DNA of 64,000 nucleotides from Pseudomonadota bacterium (GTDB lineage Bacteria; Pseudomonadota; Gammaproteobacteria; Xanthomonadales; SZUA-38), in assembly GCA_039033415.1 (NCBI GenBank), contig JBCCCR010000010.1, forward strand, positions 1 to 64,000. Reading direction: 5' to 3'. The number at the start of each line of letters is the position of its first letter. Position 1 is the first letter of the stretch. Made by a program: the position numbers and the translations under genes. Of the stretch, positions 37,225 through 46,386 are shown piece by piece. The notes under the pieces were generated by a model. That model was not told the DNA's origin, did not search any database, and saw nothing but the letters and a program-made list of their open reading frames with translations.

Positions 37225-38412
37225 TCAGCCTACGCCCCAGCCGCCGCAGCGCGGCCAGCGCGCCTCAACGGTATCACCCTGGCGCCCGAGCACCAGATAG
37301 GCGTCGTAGGCGGCGGCCGTCATGCAGGCGTGGTTGGGAAGGATTCTCAGCTGAGAACCGATTGGCCAGGCAGCAAAGTCGAGCGTGCTGCCATCGGCGC
37401 TGGTCACCAGACCGTGCTCCTGGTTGACCGTCTCCACAAGCAGCCGGCCACAAACCGTTCCGTCCAGGCCGCACACCAGGCCGAACCCCCGGTCGATCTC
37501 CTGAGCCCCGGTGCCTCGATCTTTTGATAACGCCAGCGCGCCTGCATCAACCAGCAAACGATTGAAACGCGGCTTGTGACCGATCACGGTGGCCAGGACC
37601 GACAGCGCGATATCCTCAGGCTCGCAGAGGCCGAGCCCCGCCTGATAGAGATCCATAAACGGATAGACGCCCGCCCGGATCTCCGTTGCGGGGGCCAGCG
37701 ACGGCGCGTTGAGCGCCGTTGGCGTGGAGCCAACGCTGATCATGTCGCAGCTGATGTTCGCTTGCGCCAGCTGCTCCGCGCTGACCAACACCGCGTCGCG
37801 TTCCTGCACGGCCATCGCCTGCAAGGCGGCCTTGCCTCGACAGTCGTAGGAGCCTCCAGCGTGGGTCATCACGCCGGCAAAGTGCGTGAACTCGCACCCA
37901 TGCAGAATCCGTGCGGCCTCCAGTAACTCTGCCGAACCCGGGTCGAAGCCGCCGCGGTGGCCGTCCGCATCGATTTCCGCCAGCACGCTCAGCGGCACGC
38001 GCTGCGCCATCGACCAATCTCGGACGGCGGTGGCCGCCTCGGGGCTATCGAGGATAATTTTGAGATCGATACCCTGCCGGCGCAGGTCAGCCACCTCCGG
38101 CAGCTTGGCGGGCGCGATACCAACCGCGTAAAGGATGTCGGTGTAGCCGGCGGTGCCAAAGTAGCGCGCCTCGGCGAGCGTCGACACCGTAATCCCGCCC
38201 GGGTGACTCGCCGTCATCAGCTTGGCAAGCTCGATACTTTTGACGGTTTTGACGTGCGGGCGCAGCGGCGCGCCGGCCTTGGCCGCCGACGCGTTCATCT
38301 TCCGCACGTTCTTCTCTACCAAAGAGACATCGATCAGCGCACAGGGCGTCACCAGATCGGCGAGCCGTCGAGGCTCAAAACGCGAGAGGACGCTAGCCGA
38401 ACTTGCGGCCAT
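37225..38412 (-). CDS. DSD1-type PLP-dependent enzyme (D-serine/D-threonine metabolism family)
   Basis: This 395-residue protein starts at ATG 38412 with GAGG 9 bases upstream. It has the fold-type III PLP enzyme layout of alanine-racemase-like barrels: DLVTPCALIDVSLVEKNVRKM, then LRPHVKTVKSIELA with the PLP-binding lysine, then IDADGHRGGFDP and ISVGSTPT. The C-terminal PNHACMTAAAYDAYLV carries the HxC metal-binding pair typical of D-serine dehydratase and D-threonine aldolase. Likely reaction: PLP- and metal-dependent breakdown of a beta-hydroxy D-amino acid. The exact substrate cannot be told from sequence. Confidence 0.87.
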   Translation of the reverse strand: MAASSASVLSRFEPRRLADLVTPCALIDVSLVEKNVRKMNASAAKAGAPLRPHVKTVKSIELAKLMTASHPGGITVSTLAEARYFGTAGYTDILYAVGIAPAKLPEVADLRRQGIDLKIILDSPEAATAVRDWSMAQRVPLSVLAEIDADGHRGGFDPGSAELLEAARILHGCEFTHFAGVMTHAGGSYDCRGKAALQAMAVQERDAVLVSAEQLAQANISCDMISVGSTPTALNAPSLAPATEIRAGVYPFMDLYQAGLGLCEPEDIALSVLATVIGHKPRFNRLLVDAGALALSKDRGTGAQEIDRGFGLVCGLDGTVCGRLLVETVNQEHGLVTSADGSTLDFAAWPIGSQLRILPNHACMTAAAYDAYLVLGRQGDTVEARWPRCGGWGVG

Positions 38413-38513
38413 AGCGCTCAGCCTCAAAACCGTCAGAATTCATGCGGCCTATCTTAGGAGGTCACGGCAAAGCCGGGAAGAGAGAACCGTCGTCAGGTTG
38501 CGGAGGCACTCCG

Positions 38514-38861
38514 CTAGACAATCTCCAGCAAACGGTCGTTAGGTCGGCCCACCACGGCCCGCTTGCCGTTGATGCCGATCGGGCGCTGAATCAGTTTGGG
38601 GTTTTCGGCCATGGCGGCAAATACCTCGTCGTCGCTGGCCGTCTCCGCCAGCCCGACGCGCTCCGCATCCTTCGCGCGCAGAAACTCCCGGGGGCTCACC
38701 TCGCCCATCTTGGCCGCAATGTCTCGCAGCTCTTCCTCGCTCAGCCGCTCAGTCTTGTTCGCATATTTGCGAACCTCCGGCTCCACACCGTTTTCCTGGA
38801 GCAGAGCCAGCCCCTTTTTTGATGAGCCGCAGCCCGGATTATGAATCAGAATGTAAGCCAT
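38514..38861 (-). CDS. ArsC-family (YfgD-like) thioredoxin-fold protein
   Basis: This 115-residue protein has family-normal length. It opens MAYILIHNPGCGSSKKGLALL, with catalytic Cys11 in a variant of the usual NPRCSKSR loop (here NPGCGSSKK, losing the first Arg). Later blocks EFLRAKDAER, MAENPKLIQRPIGINGKRAVVGRP and RLLEIV match the ArsC/YfgD fold. It may reduce arsenate with glutaredoxin. The altered active loop and the lack of an ars operon make a different redox role equally possible. Confidence 0.85.
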   Translation of the reverse strand: MAYILIHNPGCGSSKKGLALLQENGVEPEVRKYANKTERLSEEELRDIAAKMGEVSPREFLRAKDAERVGLAETASDDEVFAAMAENPKLIQRPIGINGKRAVVGRPNDRLLEIV

Positions 38862-39025
38862 GGTCTTAAGTCACGTGTTGAAAAAATGGGAACGTGCCAG
38901 CCGGCATGTCAACGACGCGCGAACACGCGGTCGACACTCGCTTAAACTGCGGCGATGACACTGCAGTATCGTACCGGATCTTACCCTTTCACTGCCCGAC
39001 TCAGCCGGCTCGGAGGCTTATGGCC

Positions 39026-39931
39026 ATGCTGAGCAGTCCTGAAATCACGCTGCTGGACGGCGCAGTCGGCACCGAACTGCGGGCCCGTGGCGTCCAGGTG
39101 CGCGACTATCAGTCGTCACTCTGGTCAGCGCTTGCTTGCGTCGAGGCACCGGAAGCCGTCACCCAGCTTCACCTCGACTATATCCACGCGGGCGCCGACG
39201 TGGTCACACTGAATAACTACGCGATAACGCCGGTGCTCCTCGCGCGGGAGGGCCGGGTAGACGATCTCGAGCCCTTAATCCGCGCAACCGCCCGCTGCGC
39301 CGCGGAGGCGCGCGACCGCGCTGATCGGAACGTCCAGCTCGCAGGTTCGTTACCGCCGCTGAATACGTCTTACGCGGCCGATCTGGTCGACAGCTTTTCG
39401 AACAACCTGGCAACCTATCGCCGGCTTGTGGCGATCCTCAACCCCCTGGTTGACTGCTATCTCTGTGAGACCCTATCAACCGCCGAGGAGGCCAGGGCCG
39501 CCGCGACTGCGGCGGAAGAGTCCGGAAAACCGTTTATGGTGAGCTGGACGATCGAACGAACCGGCCGAGGGCTTCGCGGCGGCGATAGCTTCGCGGCCGC
39601 AGTCGATGCGCTGAAGGGGCTGACGCCGCAGGCGCTGCTCGTGAACTGTTCGAGCACCAGCGCCATCACGGCAGCGCTCCCACGCCTCCGCCAGCTCAGT
39701 GACCTGCCGATCGGCGGCTACGCCAATCCCATTCGGGACGAGCCGGCCGGTGGCGAGCCGCTGCGGGTTATCCGAAATCCGCTCACGCCTGATCAATACG
39801 CCCATATCGCTCGGGACTGGTTCAGCGCGGGAGCCACAATCGTTGGCGGGTGCTGCGATACCAGCCCCGCCTATACCGCTGCGCTAGCGCGGATGGCGCG
39901 GGACGCCAAACGCCGGACTGCTCCGAAATGA
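39026..39931 (+). CDS. Homocysteine S-methyltransferase family protein
   Basis: This 301-residue protein starts MLSSPEITLLDGAVGTELRARGVQV. The ATG at 39026 fits GGAGG 9 bases upstream; an ATG at 39020 is too close. The barrel carries the three zinc cysteines of the family: LLVNCSS (about residue 210) and IVGGCCDTSPAYTAAL (about 280). Family members transfer a methyl group from S-methylmethionine, betaine or methyl-THF to homocysteine (or a related selenol). At about 300 residues it is the short stand-alone MmuM/HMT type, not the full MetH. No other methionine gene is adjacent. Confidence 0.88.
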   Translation: MLSSPEITLLDGAVGTELRARGVQVRDYQSSLWSALACVEAPEAVTQLHLDYIHAGADVVTLNNYAITPVLLAREGRVDDLEPLIRATARCAAEARDRADRNVQLAGSLPPLNTSYAADLVDSFSNNLATYRRLVAILNPLVDCYLCETLSTAEEARAAATAAEESGKPFMVSWTIERTGRGLRGGDSFAAAVDALKGLTPQALLVNCSSTSAITAALPRLRQLSDLPIGGYANPIRDEPAGGEPLRVIRNPLTPDQYAHIARDWFSAGATIVGGCCDTSPAYTAALARMARDAKRRTAPK

Positions 39932-40055
39932 AGGTCCTGGTCGAGCGACCATGGCCACAGCCGATTCGCCGGTCCTGACACTTCTTGTCAAAAAGCGGGC
40001 ACACCTTTACAGGCCGCTTTGTATCCTGGGGGCCAACCTTAAGGAGTCAGCCTTT

Positions 40056-40475
40056 ATGAAGTTCACCAATACGGTTTTTATGGCCCTGCTGCTGCAGGCC
40101 TTTGTCGGCGTCACTGCGCAGGCCGCAGAGGACCCAGCCGAAGCGTTCCGCGAGTCGTATGCTCAGACTCAGGAGCGACTGCAGCTTACCGACGAGCAAA
40201 AGCAGCAGGTTGAGCCAATTCTGCGGGCTAGATTCGACGCCTCACGGAGCGTGATGGAGAAATACGGCATGAGCCCGGATGGCGCAGGTCAAGGAAAGCC
40301 GAGCCGTCGGGAGATGCGGTCCATGGCCAAAGAGCTTAAGCCGATTCGAGAAAAGGCCGACCAGGAGCTGGCCGAGATACTGACCGATGAGCAGCTCGAC
40401 GAGTACCGCGAGATTCAGGAGGAAAGCCGCACTCAGATGCGCGAGCGCATGAAATCGCGCCGCGGCGGTCGCTAG
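40056..40475 (+). CDS. Spy/CpxP-like periplasmic protein
   Basis: This 139-residue protein starts at ATG 40056 with AAGGAG 9 bases upstream. The signal peptide MKFTNTVFMALLLQAFVGVTAQA is followed by an all-helical, highly charged chain with two LTxEQ-type motifs: RLQLTDEQKQQVEPIL and EILTDEQLDEYREIQ. This is the LTXXQ hallmark of the Spy/CpxP chaperone and stress-sensor family. The basic tail MRERMKSRRGGR is longer than usual. Probable role: periplasmic chaperone or envelope-stress component. No cognate two-component system lies next to it. Confidence 0.75.
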   Translation: MKFTNTVFMALLLQAFVGVTAQAAEDPAEAFRESYAQTQERLQLTDEQKQQVEPILRARFDASRSVMEKYGMSPDGAGQGKPSRREMRSMAKELKPIREKADQELAEILTDEQLDEYREIQEESRTQMRERMKSRRGGR

Positions 40476-40504
40476 CGTCAGTAAGGACCTAAGGAGGCGG
40501 TCAA

Positions 40505-41326
40505 ATGGATGTTGAGAGGATTCTCGTCGCGGTCTTTCTGGTGCTGGTTATCTGCGAGCTGCTTTGGTCGAAGAGGCTTGGTCGAAAGGTCTACAGCGCT
40601 GGCGACACGCTCGCGAACTTCTCGGTGGCGGTGGTCGGGGCGTTGTTAAAGCCCCTGGCGTTGGCCTGGACCTATACATTCCTAACGTTCGTCGAGCCCT
40701 ATCAGCTGTTCCGGCTGGAAGCGTCCGCCCTCAATATTGTCGGCACGTTCATCCTCGTGGAGTTTGCGTATTACTGGTATCACCGCATGCTCCACGAGGT
40801 GCCGGCGATGTGGACGTTACACCACACCCACCACTCCAGCCCCTGGTTTAACTTCACCACGGCGGTGCGTCTGAACTGGATCAGCAAGTTTGTAAGCCCC
40901 CTTTATTTTATGCCGTTGACACTGCTGGGCTTTTCCCCGTTATGGATTGCACTTTCGCTGGGCCTCGGACTGCTTTATCAGCTGTTTCTTCACACCGAGT
41001 CGTTGCCAAAACTGGGCTGGTTTGAGGGCAAGCTGCTTAACACGCCGTCAGCCCACCGCGTGCATCATGGCAGCAATTCGGCCTACATCGATAAGAATTA
41101 CGGTGGCGCACTCATTATCTGGGACCGTCTCTTCGGAACCTACCAGCCTGAAACGGAGCCAGTGCGCTATGGGGTGACCACCGGATTTATGGGACACAAC
41201 CCCTTGGCGATCCAGCTGCAACCGCTGTTTCGCCTGCTCCGCGGGGAGCTGCGCCGAGAGCGCCAGCTCGCTGAGCAGCGGGAGCCGGCGACGGTAAACA
41301 CGCGAGATGCGGGCGAACCTGCCTGA
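40505..41326 (+). CDS. Sterol desaturase / fatty acid hydroxylase family membrane enzyme
   Basis: This 273-residue membrane protein is preceded by AGGAGG (40493-40498). The three histidine clusters that bind the di-iron centre are clear: HRMLHEVP (about 95), HHTHHSS (about 111) and HRVHHGSNSAYIDKNYGG (about 182-199), plus a fourth His region near ATGFMGHNP. Four hydrophobic segments surround them. Family enzymes hydroxylate or desaturate lipids or carotenoids using O2; the substrate here is unknown. It has a paralogue at 47052 with the same HRVHHGSNxxYxDKNYGG block. It follows the Spy-like gene by 29 bp, probably one operon. Confidence 0.88.
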   Translation: MDVERILVAVFLVLVICELLWSKRLGRKVYSAGDTLANFSVAVVGALLKPLALAWTYTFLTFVEPYQLFRLEASALNIVGTFILVEFAYYWYHRMLHEVPAMWTLHHTHHSSPWFNFTTAVRLNWISKFVSPLYFMPLTLLGFSPLWIALSLGLGLLYQLFLHTESLPKLGWFEGKLLNTPSAHRVHHGSNSAYIDKNYGGALIIWDRLFGTYQPETEPVRYGVTTGFMGHNPLAIQLQPLFRLLRGELRRERQLAEQREPATVNTRDAGEPA

Positions 41327-41355
41327 ATTGGAGCGGCTGCGGCTTGGAATGAGGG

Positions 41356-43011
41356 TCAGAAGGTGCTTCTGGCCCGAAACAGCACCTGCACCGAATCGAT
41401 AGACGAGTCACCGTCCAGCGGGAACGAGAAGTCGATATGCACAATCCGCCGGCTCGCTCTGACTGGCGCGATGCGCAGCCCGAAGCCAACGTCTCGCAGC
41501 CAACCCTGGTTTTCTTCGCCGATCGGATTTTCGCCCCAGGCCCGACCGACATCGGCAAAAACGGCCCCCCCTAGCCGGAACAGGCGGAACGGGTATTTGT
41601 TGGTAAACCAGCGCTGTTCAACCGACAGCACAGCTTTGGAGTCTCCGCCCTGATAGCGAAGCGGATAGCCCCGCAGACCGGTTCGGCCACCCAGCTCGAT
41701 CGGATCATCGAGGTCGAGGTTGTCACCGGCGGTGCCGGAGACCTCAACAAAAAACGTGCGCCGATCGGACTGACGCCGATAGTAACGTGCGTCGAAGCGA
41801 AGTCGGGCGTTGCGCAGGTCCCCGTCTTCCAGACGGGCCTGGCCGTTAAAACCCAGCAGCAGCGCTTTGGAGTTAAGCGACCCAAAGCCGACGCTGCCCT
41901 GGGCGGAAGCCACCCAGGCATTGCGGTCTGCGCCGAGCGTTGTGCTTGAGTATCCCAGGGTTGCGGCGAGCCGCGCGCCGAGCAGCACGTCTTCAGTTCG
42001 GCCCATGACGTTGACGTTTTCTGCCTTTTCGAAGTTGTCCTCGAGGATCTCCAGACCGATAAACGGATAACGTAGGTTCCGATCGGTGGGAATTACGGTG
42101 ACGCGACCCGGGTCAGGCTCCAGGGGGGCCGAGAAGCGGTTGTCATCGTGGATGTAGCCGGCCGTCCAGCGGCGTACCCATCCGCTTTTGAGACCCATGG
42201 ACCAGCCGCCATAGATTCGGTGGAAGTCGCGCTCGTGACGAAATTCAGCGTTCTCGTCCCCCAGACTGTAAAGCGGCGTGACACGGTCATCGGTGGTGAA
42301 TCGAAGGCCAGCCGACCAGCGAGCGTCGAGCGCCGGAAACGGTCGCTCGAGTGAAATCAGGGCCGAGTCGCCGTCCGAGTTGTCCGCCGCTCTCACCAGC
42401 AGCCCCCACCAGCCGTGATTGAGCGTCCGGTCCTCAAACTCCAGCTGAGTTGAATCGCGATCCACATTGCTCAGATACCGGGCGCGCAGGAACTGCCCAT
42501 TGCCAAGCAGGTTGACCTCTTCGGCGCCTAGACTCACCCGGTTTTCGCCTCCGCTTCGCGAAAACGACGCCTTGGGTGTCAGCGACCAGACGTCTTCGGT
42601 TACAACCTCGATATCGACCATGCCGCCTTCGAAGGCAATGGGCCTAACCGTTGCGTCGATAAAAAACTCGTTGCGGCGCAGGATGCGCTCGGTCTCTTCC
42701 AGAAGTCTTGCGTCGAACCGATCGCCAGGCTGAAACAGCAGTTGCCCCCGGATGACCTCTTCGCGCGTCACCACATGCAGCCGATTGGCCAGACGATACA
42801 GGCGCCGATCTTCTTTTGGATCGCCAAGGTTGAACACATTCTGCCGGTCCAGCACCACGTCACGAATGACGGCACCGGCAGCCTCAATGGCTTCGGGGTC
42901 CAGCACGGAGGGTTTGGCGATCGCTTGAGGAGACGCGATCGTCAGGCCGAGCAAAAGCGCTGACACCAGCCGAAGGACAACTGACAGGCTGAACTGTGCT
43001 TTTACTGCCAC
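41356..43011 (-). CDS. Omp85/BamA-type outer membrane protein with short POTRA region
   Basis: This 551-residue protein has a signal peptide (LVSALLLGLTIASPQAIAKP). Residues about 55-150 form a POTRA-like domain (EVIRGQLLFQPGDRFDARLLEETERILRRNEFFIDATV). Residues about 170-551 are a strand-rich barrel ending in Phe (VQVLFRARSTF), the outer-membrane insertion signal. ELGGRTGLRGYPLRYQGG contains the RGY-type L6 motif of Omp85 proteins. With one POTRA it is nearer TamA/ShlB or surface-antigen Bac_surface_Ag members than BamA. The start is GTG; no strong RBS is seen. Role: outer-membrane translocation or assembly, with client unknown. It could serve export of the large tagged proteins here, but nothing shows this directly. 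Confidence 0.82.
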   Translation of the reverse strand: MAVKAQFSLSVVLRLVSALLLGLTIASPQAIAKPSVLDPEAIEAAGAVIRDVVLDRQNVFNLGDPKEDRRLYRLANRLHVVTREEVIRGQLLFQPGDRFDARLLEETERILRRNEFFIDATVRPIAFEGGMVDIEVVTEDVWSLTPKASFSRSGGENRVSLGAEEVNLLGNGQFLRARYLSNVDRDSTQLEFEDRTLNHGWWGLLVRAADNSDGDSALISLERPFPALDARWSAGLRFTTDDRVTPLYSLGDENAEFRHERDFHRIYGGWSMGLKSGWVRRWTAGYIHDDNRFSAPLEPDPGRVTVIPTDRNLRYPFIGLEILEDNFEKAENVNVMGRTEDVLLGARLAATLGYSSTTLGADRNAWVASAQGSVGFGSLNSKALLLGFNGQARLEDGDLRNARLRFDARYYRRQSDRRTFFVEVSGTAGDNLDLDDPIELGGRTGLRGYPLRYQGGDSKAVLSVEQRWFTNKYPFRLFRLGGAVFADVGRAWGENPIGEENQGWLRDVGFGLRIAPVRASRRIVHIDFSFPLDGDSSIDSVQVLFRARSTF

Positions 43012-43238
43012 AAGCGCAAGCTACAACGTAACACGTGAAATGAAGGTTAACCGACCAAAGCTGACCGGCACCTGAACCGCCGCGCCCGGTGCTTTTAGTC
43101 CTCTTCGTCGCGGTCAAGTTTCAATCACCTGACCTGGGTGCTGACCCATCGAAGGGTCTCATGCGGTGAACGCTGCTCAGTAAATGTTAAGGTATTCTGC
43201 GGACTGCTAGAGTCTCAGTTTTTAACGGGTGGTCGGTT

Positions 43239-44054
43239 ATGACGAGCAGATTTTTGCGAATCGTTTTGCTGGTTCTTTTTGTGGGCCCGGCCTTCGGTTC
43301 GCCCACGGTGCTGGTAACCGGCTCCAACCGGGGTATTGGTCTGGAGTTTGTCAGGCAATACGCTGAGCAGGGGGCAACGGTGCTCGCAACCTGTCGAACG
43401 CCAGCGTCCGCCGGCGAACTCAATGACCTGGCCAAAGCGCACAGCAATATTCAAATTCTGCAGCTCGACGTCACCAGCGCGGAGCAGATGGCGGCGCTTA
43501 AGCAATCGCTCGATGGCCAGCCGATCGATATCCTGATTAACAATGCGGCGCTGGTGGAGTTCAGCCCGCGGCAGGAATTCGGCCAGCTGGACTATGAGTT
43601 TGTCAGCGCGATGATCAACGTGAACGCCCTGGGGCCGCTGAGAGTGGCGGAGGCGCTGGTGGAAAACGTCGCCGCGAGTGAGCAGAAAAAGCTCATCAAC
43701 ATCACCAGCAGCGCCGGCTCGATCGGTCGAACCCGGCCAGGCTTTCTCGGCTATCGGGCCAGCAAGGCAACGCTCAACAGCATCATGTACAACCTGTCGC
43801 TGCAGCTCGCCCAGCGCGACGTTCTGGTGGGGCTGATCAATCCGGGGAACGTGGATACGCGGGGAATTCTGGATATGACCCCGGAGACCGCCCCGCCCGA
43901 GTTTCAGATGGCGGTAAAAATGGTTGCCGAGGGCAAGCTGAAGCCCCAGCGCACGCCGGATGCGGTGAAAAACCTGATCGGCATCATCGACGGGATGTCG
44001 ATGCAAGACTCCGGCCGCTTTATCGACTACACCGGCGAAACGCTGCCCTGGTAG
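43239..44054 (+). CDS. Short-chain dehydrogenase/reductase with N-terminal signal-like segment
   Basis: This 271-residue protein has the classical SDR elements: TGSNRGIG cofactor loop (about 27-34), NNAA (about 102-105), ITSSAGS with the catalytic Ser, and YRASKATLN with the Tyr/Lys pair. It should be NAD(P)-dependent with an alcohol or carbonyl substrate. It is unusual because MTSRFLRIVLLVLFVGPAFGSP precedes the Rossmann fold and looks like a cleavable signal peptide. Export of an NAD(P)-binding enzyme would be unexpected; a membrane-anchored cytoplasmic enzyme is the alternative. It is convergent with the GH16 gene (17 bp gap). Confidence 0.87.
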   Translation: MTSRFLRIVLLVLFVGPAFGSPTVLVTGSNRGIGLEFVRQYAEQGATVLATCRTPASAGELNDLAKAHSNIQILQLDVTSAEQMAALKQSLDGQPIDILINNAALVEFSPRQEFGQLDYEFVSAMINVNALGPLRVAEALVENVAASEQKKLINITSSAGSIGRTRPGFLGYRASKATLNSIMYNLSLQLAQRDVLVGLINPGNVDTRGILDMTPETAPPEFQMAVKMVAEGKLKPQRTPDAVKNLIGIIDGMSMQDSGRFIDYTGETLPW

Positions 44055-44071
44055 GCAGCTGACTTGAGGGC

Positions 44072-44920
44072 CTAGGGCTCTCCGACCCAGCGTTCATGTT
44101 TGACCCAGTCAACCTCCATTTCCCATCGCCTGACGGCCATGGCTGAGATATTGATCTTGGCAAAATTGAGTACCGCAAACATCGGTTCGGGGAGGTTGGC
44201 CGCCTCGCCGGCCAGCCGGTAAACCTCTTTACCATCCAAGCGAAACACCAGGTCCTCGCCTAACCATTCCACTGAGTACTCGTGGAACTCATTCAGGTCC
44301 GCGCTTTGGACCAGCATCTTTGACTGCCAGTCTCCACCCCCGCAATACCCGAGGCTCTTGATCGCTCGCGCCGCGTAGTGGTCAGGACCGCCATCCGAAT
44401 GATGTTCGAAGATATCGATTTCCCCGGAGCCTCTCACCGGCCAGCAAACCGTTTCATCGGGTTCATCGACGGGCGGCTCGTTGTTTAGCGCGCCGAGGAG
44501 CCACCACGCCGGAAACATGCCCGGCTGGCCGCTGCCCTTGACCCGAAGGCGGGCCGTCCAACGCCCGCGGGCAAATTCAACTCGGTTCTTTGAGGCGATT
44601 CGACCGGCCACGTATCGGCTGGGCGGATGCTGAGTACCCCGTTTGTTCCAGTTGAAGCAGGTCCTCGGCTCTCCCAAATCCACGACGCGCAGAATCATCA
44701 TCCCGTTGCTAACTTCGCGTGTGCCGAACTGCCCTTCGCGAACATAGCACTGGTCTTCGTCATTCACCCACAGCAGCTGGTCCTGCCAATGCTCGTGATT
44801 GAACGTTTCGAACTCATCCAAGAAATCGACTTCCCAGGCGGCAGCGGCAGGTTGCGCGGACGCAAAACCCAGTGGGAGCACGAGCAGCAAAAAAAGTGTG
44901 GCCAGCTTTGAGCGGATCAT
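44072..44920 (-). CDS. Secreted glycoside hydrolase family 16 protein
   Basis: This 282-residue protein starts at ATG 44920, with AAGG 8 bases upstream, and opens on the signal peptide MIRSKLATLFLLLVLPLGFASA. A full GH16 jelly-roll follows: FLDEFETFNHEHWQ, ARGRWTARLRVKGSGQPGMFPAWWLLG and the catalytic signature GEIDIFEHH with Glu167 (nucleophile), Asp169 and Glu172 (acid/base). The substrate is a beta-1,3/1,4-linked glycan such as laminarin, lichenan or agar; the exact choice cannot be read. It lies 46 bp downstream of the FkbM methyltransferase gene. It lacks the GFE motif. Confidence 0.9.
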   Translation of the reverse strand: MIRSKLATLFLLLVLPLGFASAQPAAAAWEVDFLDEFETFNHEHWQDQLLWVNDEDQCYVREGQFGTREVSNGMMILRVVDLGEPRTCFNWNKRGTQHPPSRYVAGRIASKNRVEFARGRWTARLRVKGSGQPGMFPAWWLLGALNNEPPVDEPDETVCWPVRGSGEIDIFEHHSDGGPDHYAARAIKSLGYCGGGDWQSKMLVQSADLNEFHEYSVEWLGEDLVFRLDGKEVYRLAGEAANLPEPMFAVLNFAKINISAMAVRRWEMEVDWVKHERWVGEP

Positions 44921-44966
44921 AGTTTTGCCTTGACTGATATCGGGTACGAGATGACGTCGGCGCGAG

Positions 44967-46325
44967 TCACGCCTGGGCGACCGCTTGCTGAAGACGCTCC
45001 AGAGCTGACGCCCGGCGCAGCAGCGCCGCGTCAGCAAAACCCAGCTCGGTCAGGTAACGCAGGATGGCGGCAGACTTGTTGCGAGAGAAATAGGCTGAGA
45101 ACGCGTGTTCCTTCAGATATCGCTCCAGGGCGCTAGCGACGAACCAGTCTCGAAGGTTCTCGGGTACGGGAATCGCGTCAAAGCGCTTCGTGGCGGGAAA
45201 GAAGCGATACCTGGGCACAAACGGCTCACCACCCTGGATGCGCTGAATGAGCGCCGCCAGCAGATCCACGCCCAGGGCCCGCTCTCCAGAGGCAAACGCC
45301 ACCCGCGCAGCGGTCGAGAGAAGCTCCAGTGGCGCTGCTCGGTCCCCGAGCCTTTGCACGACTGCGGCACGCACGCCGTGAAGGCTTGCCCAGCGGTCAG
45401 CAGCATCCGCTGTTGGATCAGCATCCACCTGGCAAGCTCGAAAGATGGCTTGGTCAACGCCCGCGGGTTCCGGGAGATCCTTTACCCAGGGAAGCGCCGG
45501 CGGCGGATCGGGCAAGTTCGGCGGCGGGTTCTCGTCGAGCAGGAGGCCAGAGGCCCGAAGCGCGTCAGCACGCGGCGCCTTACAGCAGAAAAGGTTGAGC
45601 TGAAACCGATCCAGCGGGCGGCTCTGATCAAACGGCGTCAGTGCGCCCAGCTCGGGGATCAGTCGATAGCAGACATAGCCCCAGTCGCCCAGCAGATCGA
45701 TCAGCGGCGTATTCAGGTTGCCGCCATGTTTGAGTTCAAAAAGCAGCAGCGGGTCGGTCGCCTCAAGCGTCTGGCGCCCGCCTTCGGCGATTCGTTGCTC
45801 TTCACCCTCCGCATCGAGCTTCAGAAAGTCGAGGCGCGACCATCCGAGCTCAGCATAGACGTCGTCCAGCGTACGAACCTTCACCGTCTGCACTACCGCG
45901 CCCGGTTTAACGCCTGCGCCACCCAACGTGTTGAGCTCTGAATTTGGGTAGGTGTGCAGCTGAGTCTGGCCTGATTCCTTCGACAGCGCCATTTCCCATA
46001 CGGTCGTCCCAGTTAGCTGATTGGCATCGACCGTTGCGCGCAGACACGCCGCCGTTGCGGGTGTAGGTTCGATAGCAGCAACCTGACCGTCAGGCCGGCT
46101 GTGGTGTGCCAACGCGAGGGTATAGAGACCATAGTTAGCACCGACATCGATGCTGCAAGAATCGTCAGCCAAGATGCTCGGAAGCAACGACAGCTCCGGC
46201 TCGAACCACTCGCCTTGCTCCTGCAGCACAAAACGTGTCATGCCGCTGGGCGTGGCCGGAACCACCACCTTCGCGCCAGAGTCGAGCGTCAGAGTCTCCC
46301 GATCGCGTGTATTTTCAGCCGTCAA
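44967..46325 (-). CDS. FkbM-family SAM methyltransferase with C-terminal extension
   Basis: This 452-residue cytoplasmic protein has an FkbM domain at about 40-255: SIDVGANYGLYTLALAHH (SAM-binding loop), VAAIEPTPATAACLRATVDANQL, VRTLDDVYAELGWSRLDFLKLDAEGEE and LLLFELKHGG. FkbM enzymes O-methylate sugars, polyketides or lipids. Residues about 290-450 form an extra helical domain without a recognised family (LHGVRAAVVQRLGDRAAPLELLSTAARVAFASGERALGVDLLAALIQRIQ), which may bind the substrate. It overlaps no neighbour and probably shares a transcript with the GH16 gene, suggesting polysaccharide work. Confidence 0.85.
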   Translation of the reverse strand: MTAENTRDRETLTLDSGAKVVVPATPSGMTRFVLQEQGEWFEPELSLLPSILADDSCSIDVGANYGLYTLALAHHSRPDGQVAAIEPTPATAACLRATVDANQLTGTTVWEMALSKESGQTQLHTYPNSELNTLGGAGVKPGAVVQTVKVRTLDDVYAELGWSRLDFLKLDAEGEEQRIAEGGRQTLEATDPLLLFELKHGGNLNTPLIDLLGDWGYVCYRLIPELGALTPFDQSRPLDRFQLNLFCCKAPRADALRASGLLLDENPPPNLPDPPPALPWVKDLPEPAGVDQAIFRACQVDADPTADAADRWASLHGVRAAVVQRLGDRAAPLELLSTAARVAFASGERALGVDLLAALIQRIQGGEPFVPRYRFFPATKRFDAIPVPENLRDWFVASALERYLKEHAFSAYFSRNKSAAILRYLTELGFADAALLRRASALERLQQAVAQA

Positions 46326-46386
46326 TGGGGGTTCAGTTCACACCGCTGCCCAGACGGGAGTGTAAAACAGAACGTGTTGGCAAGGA

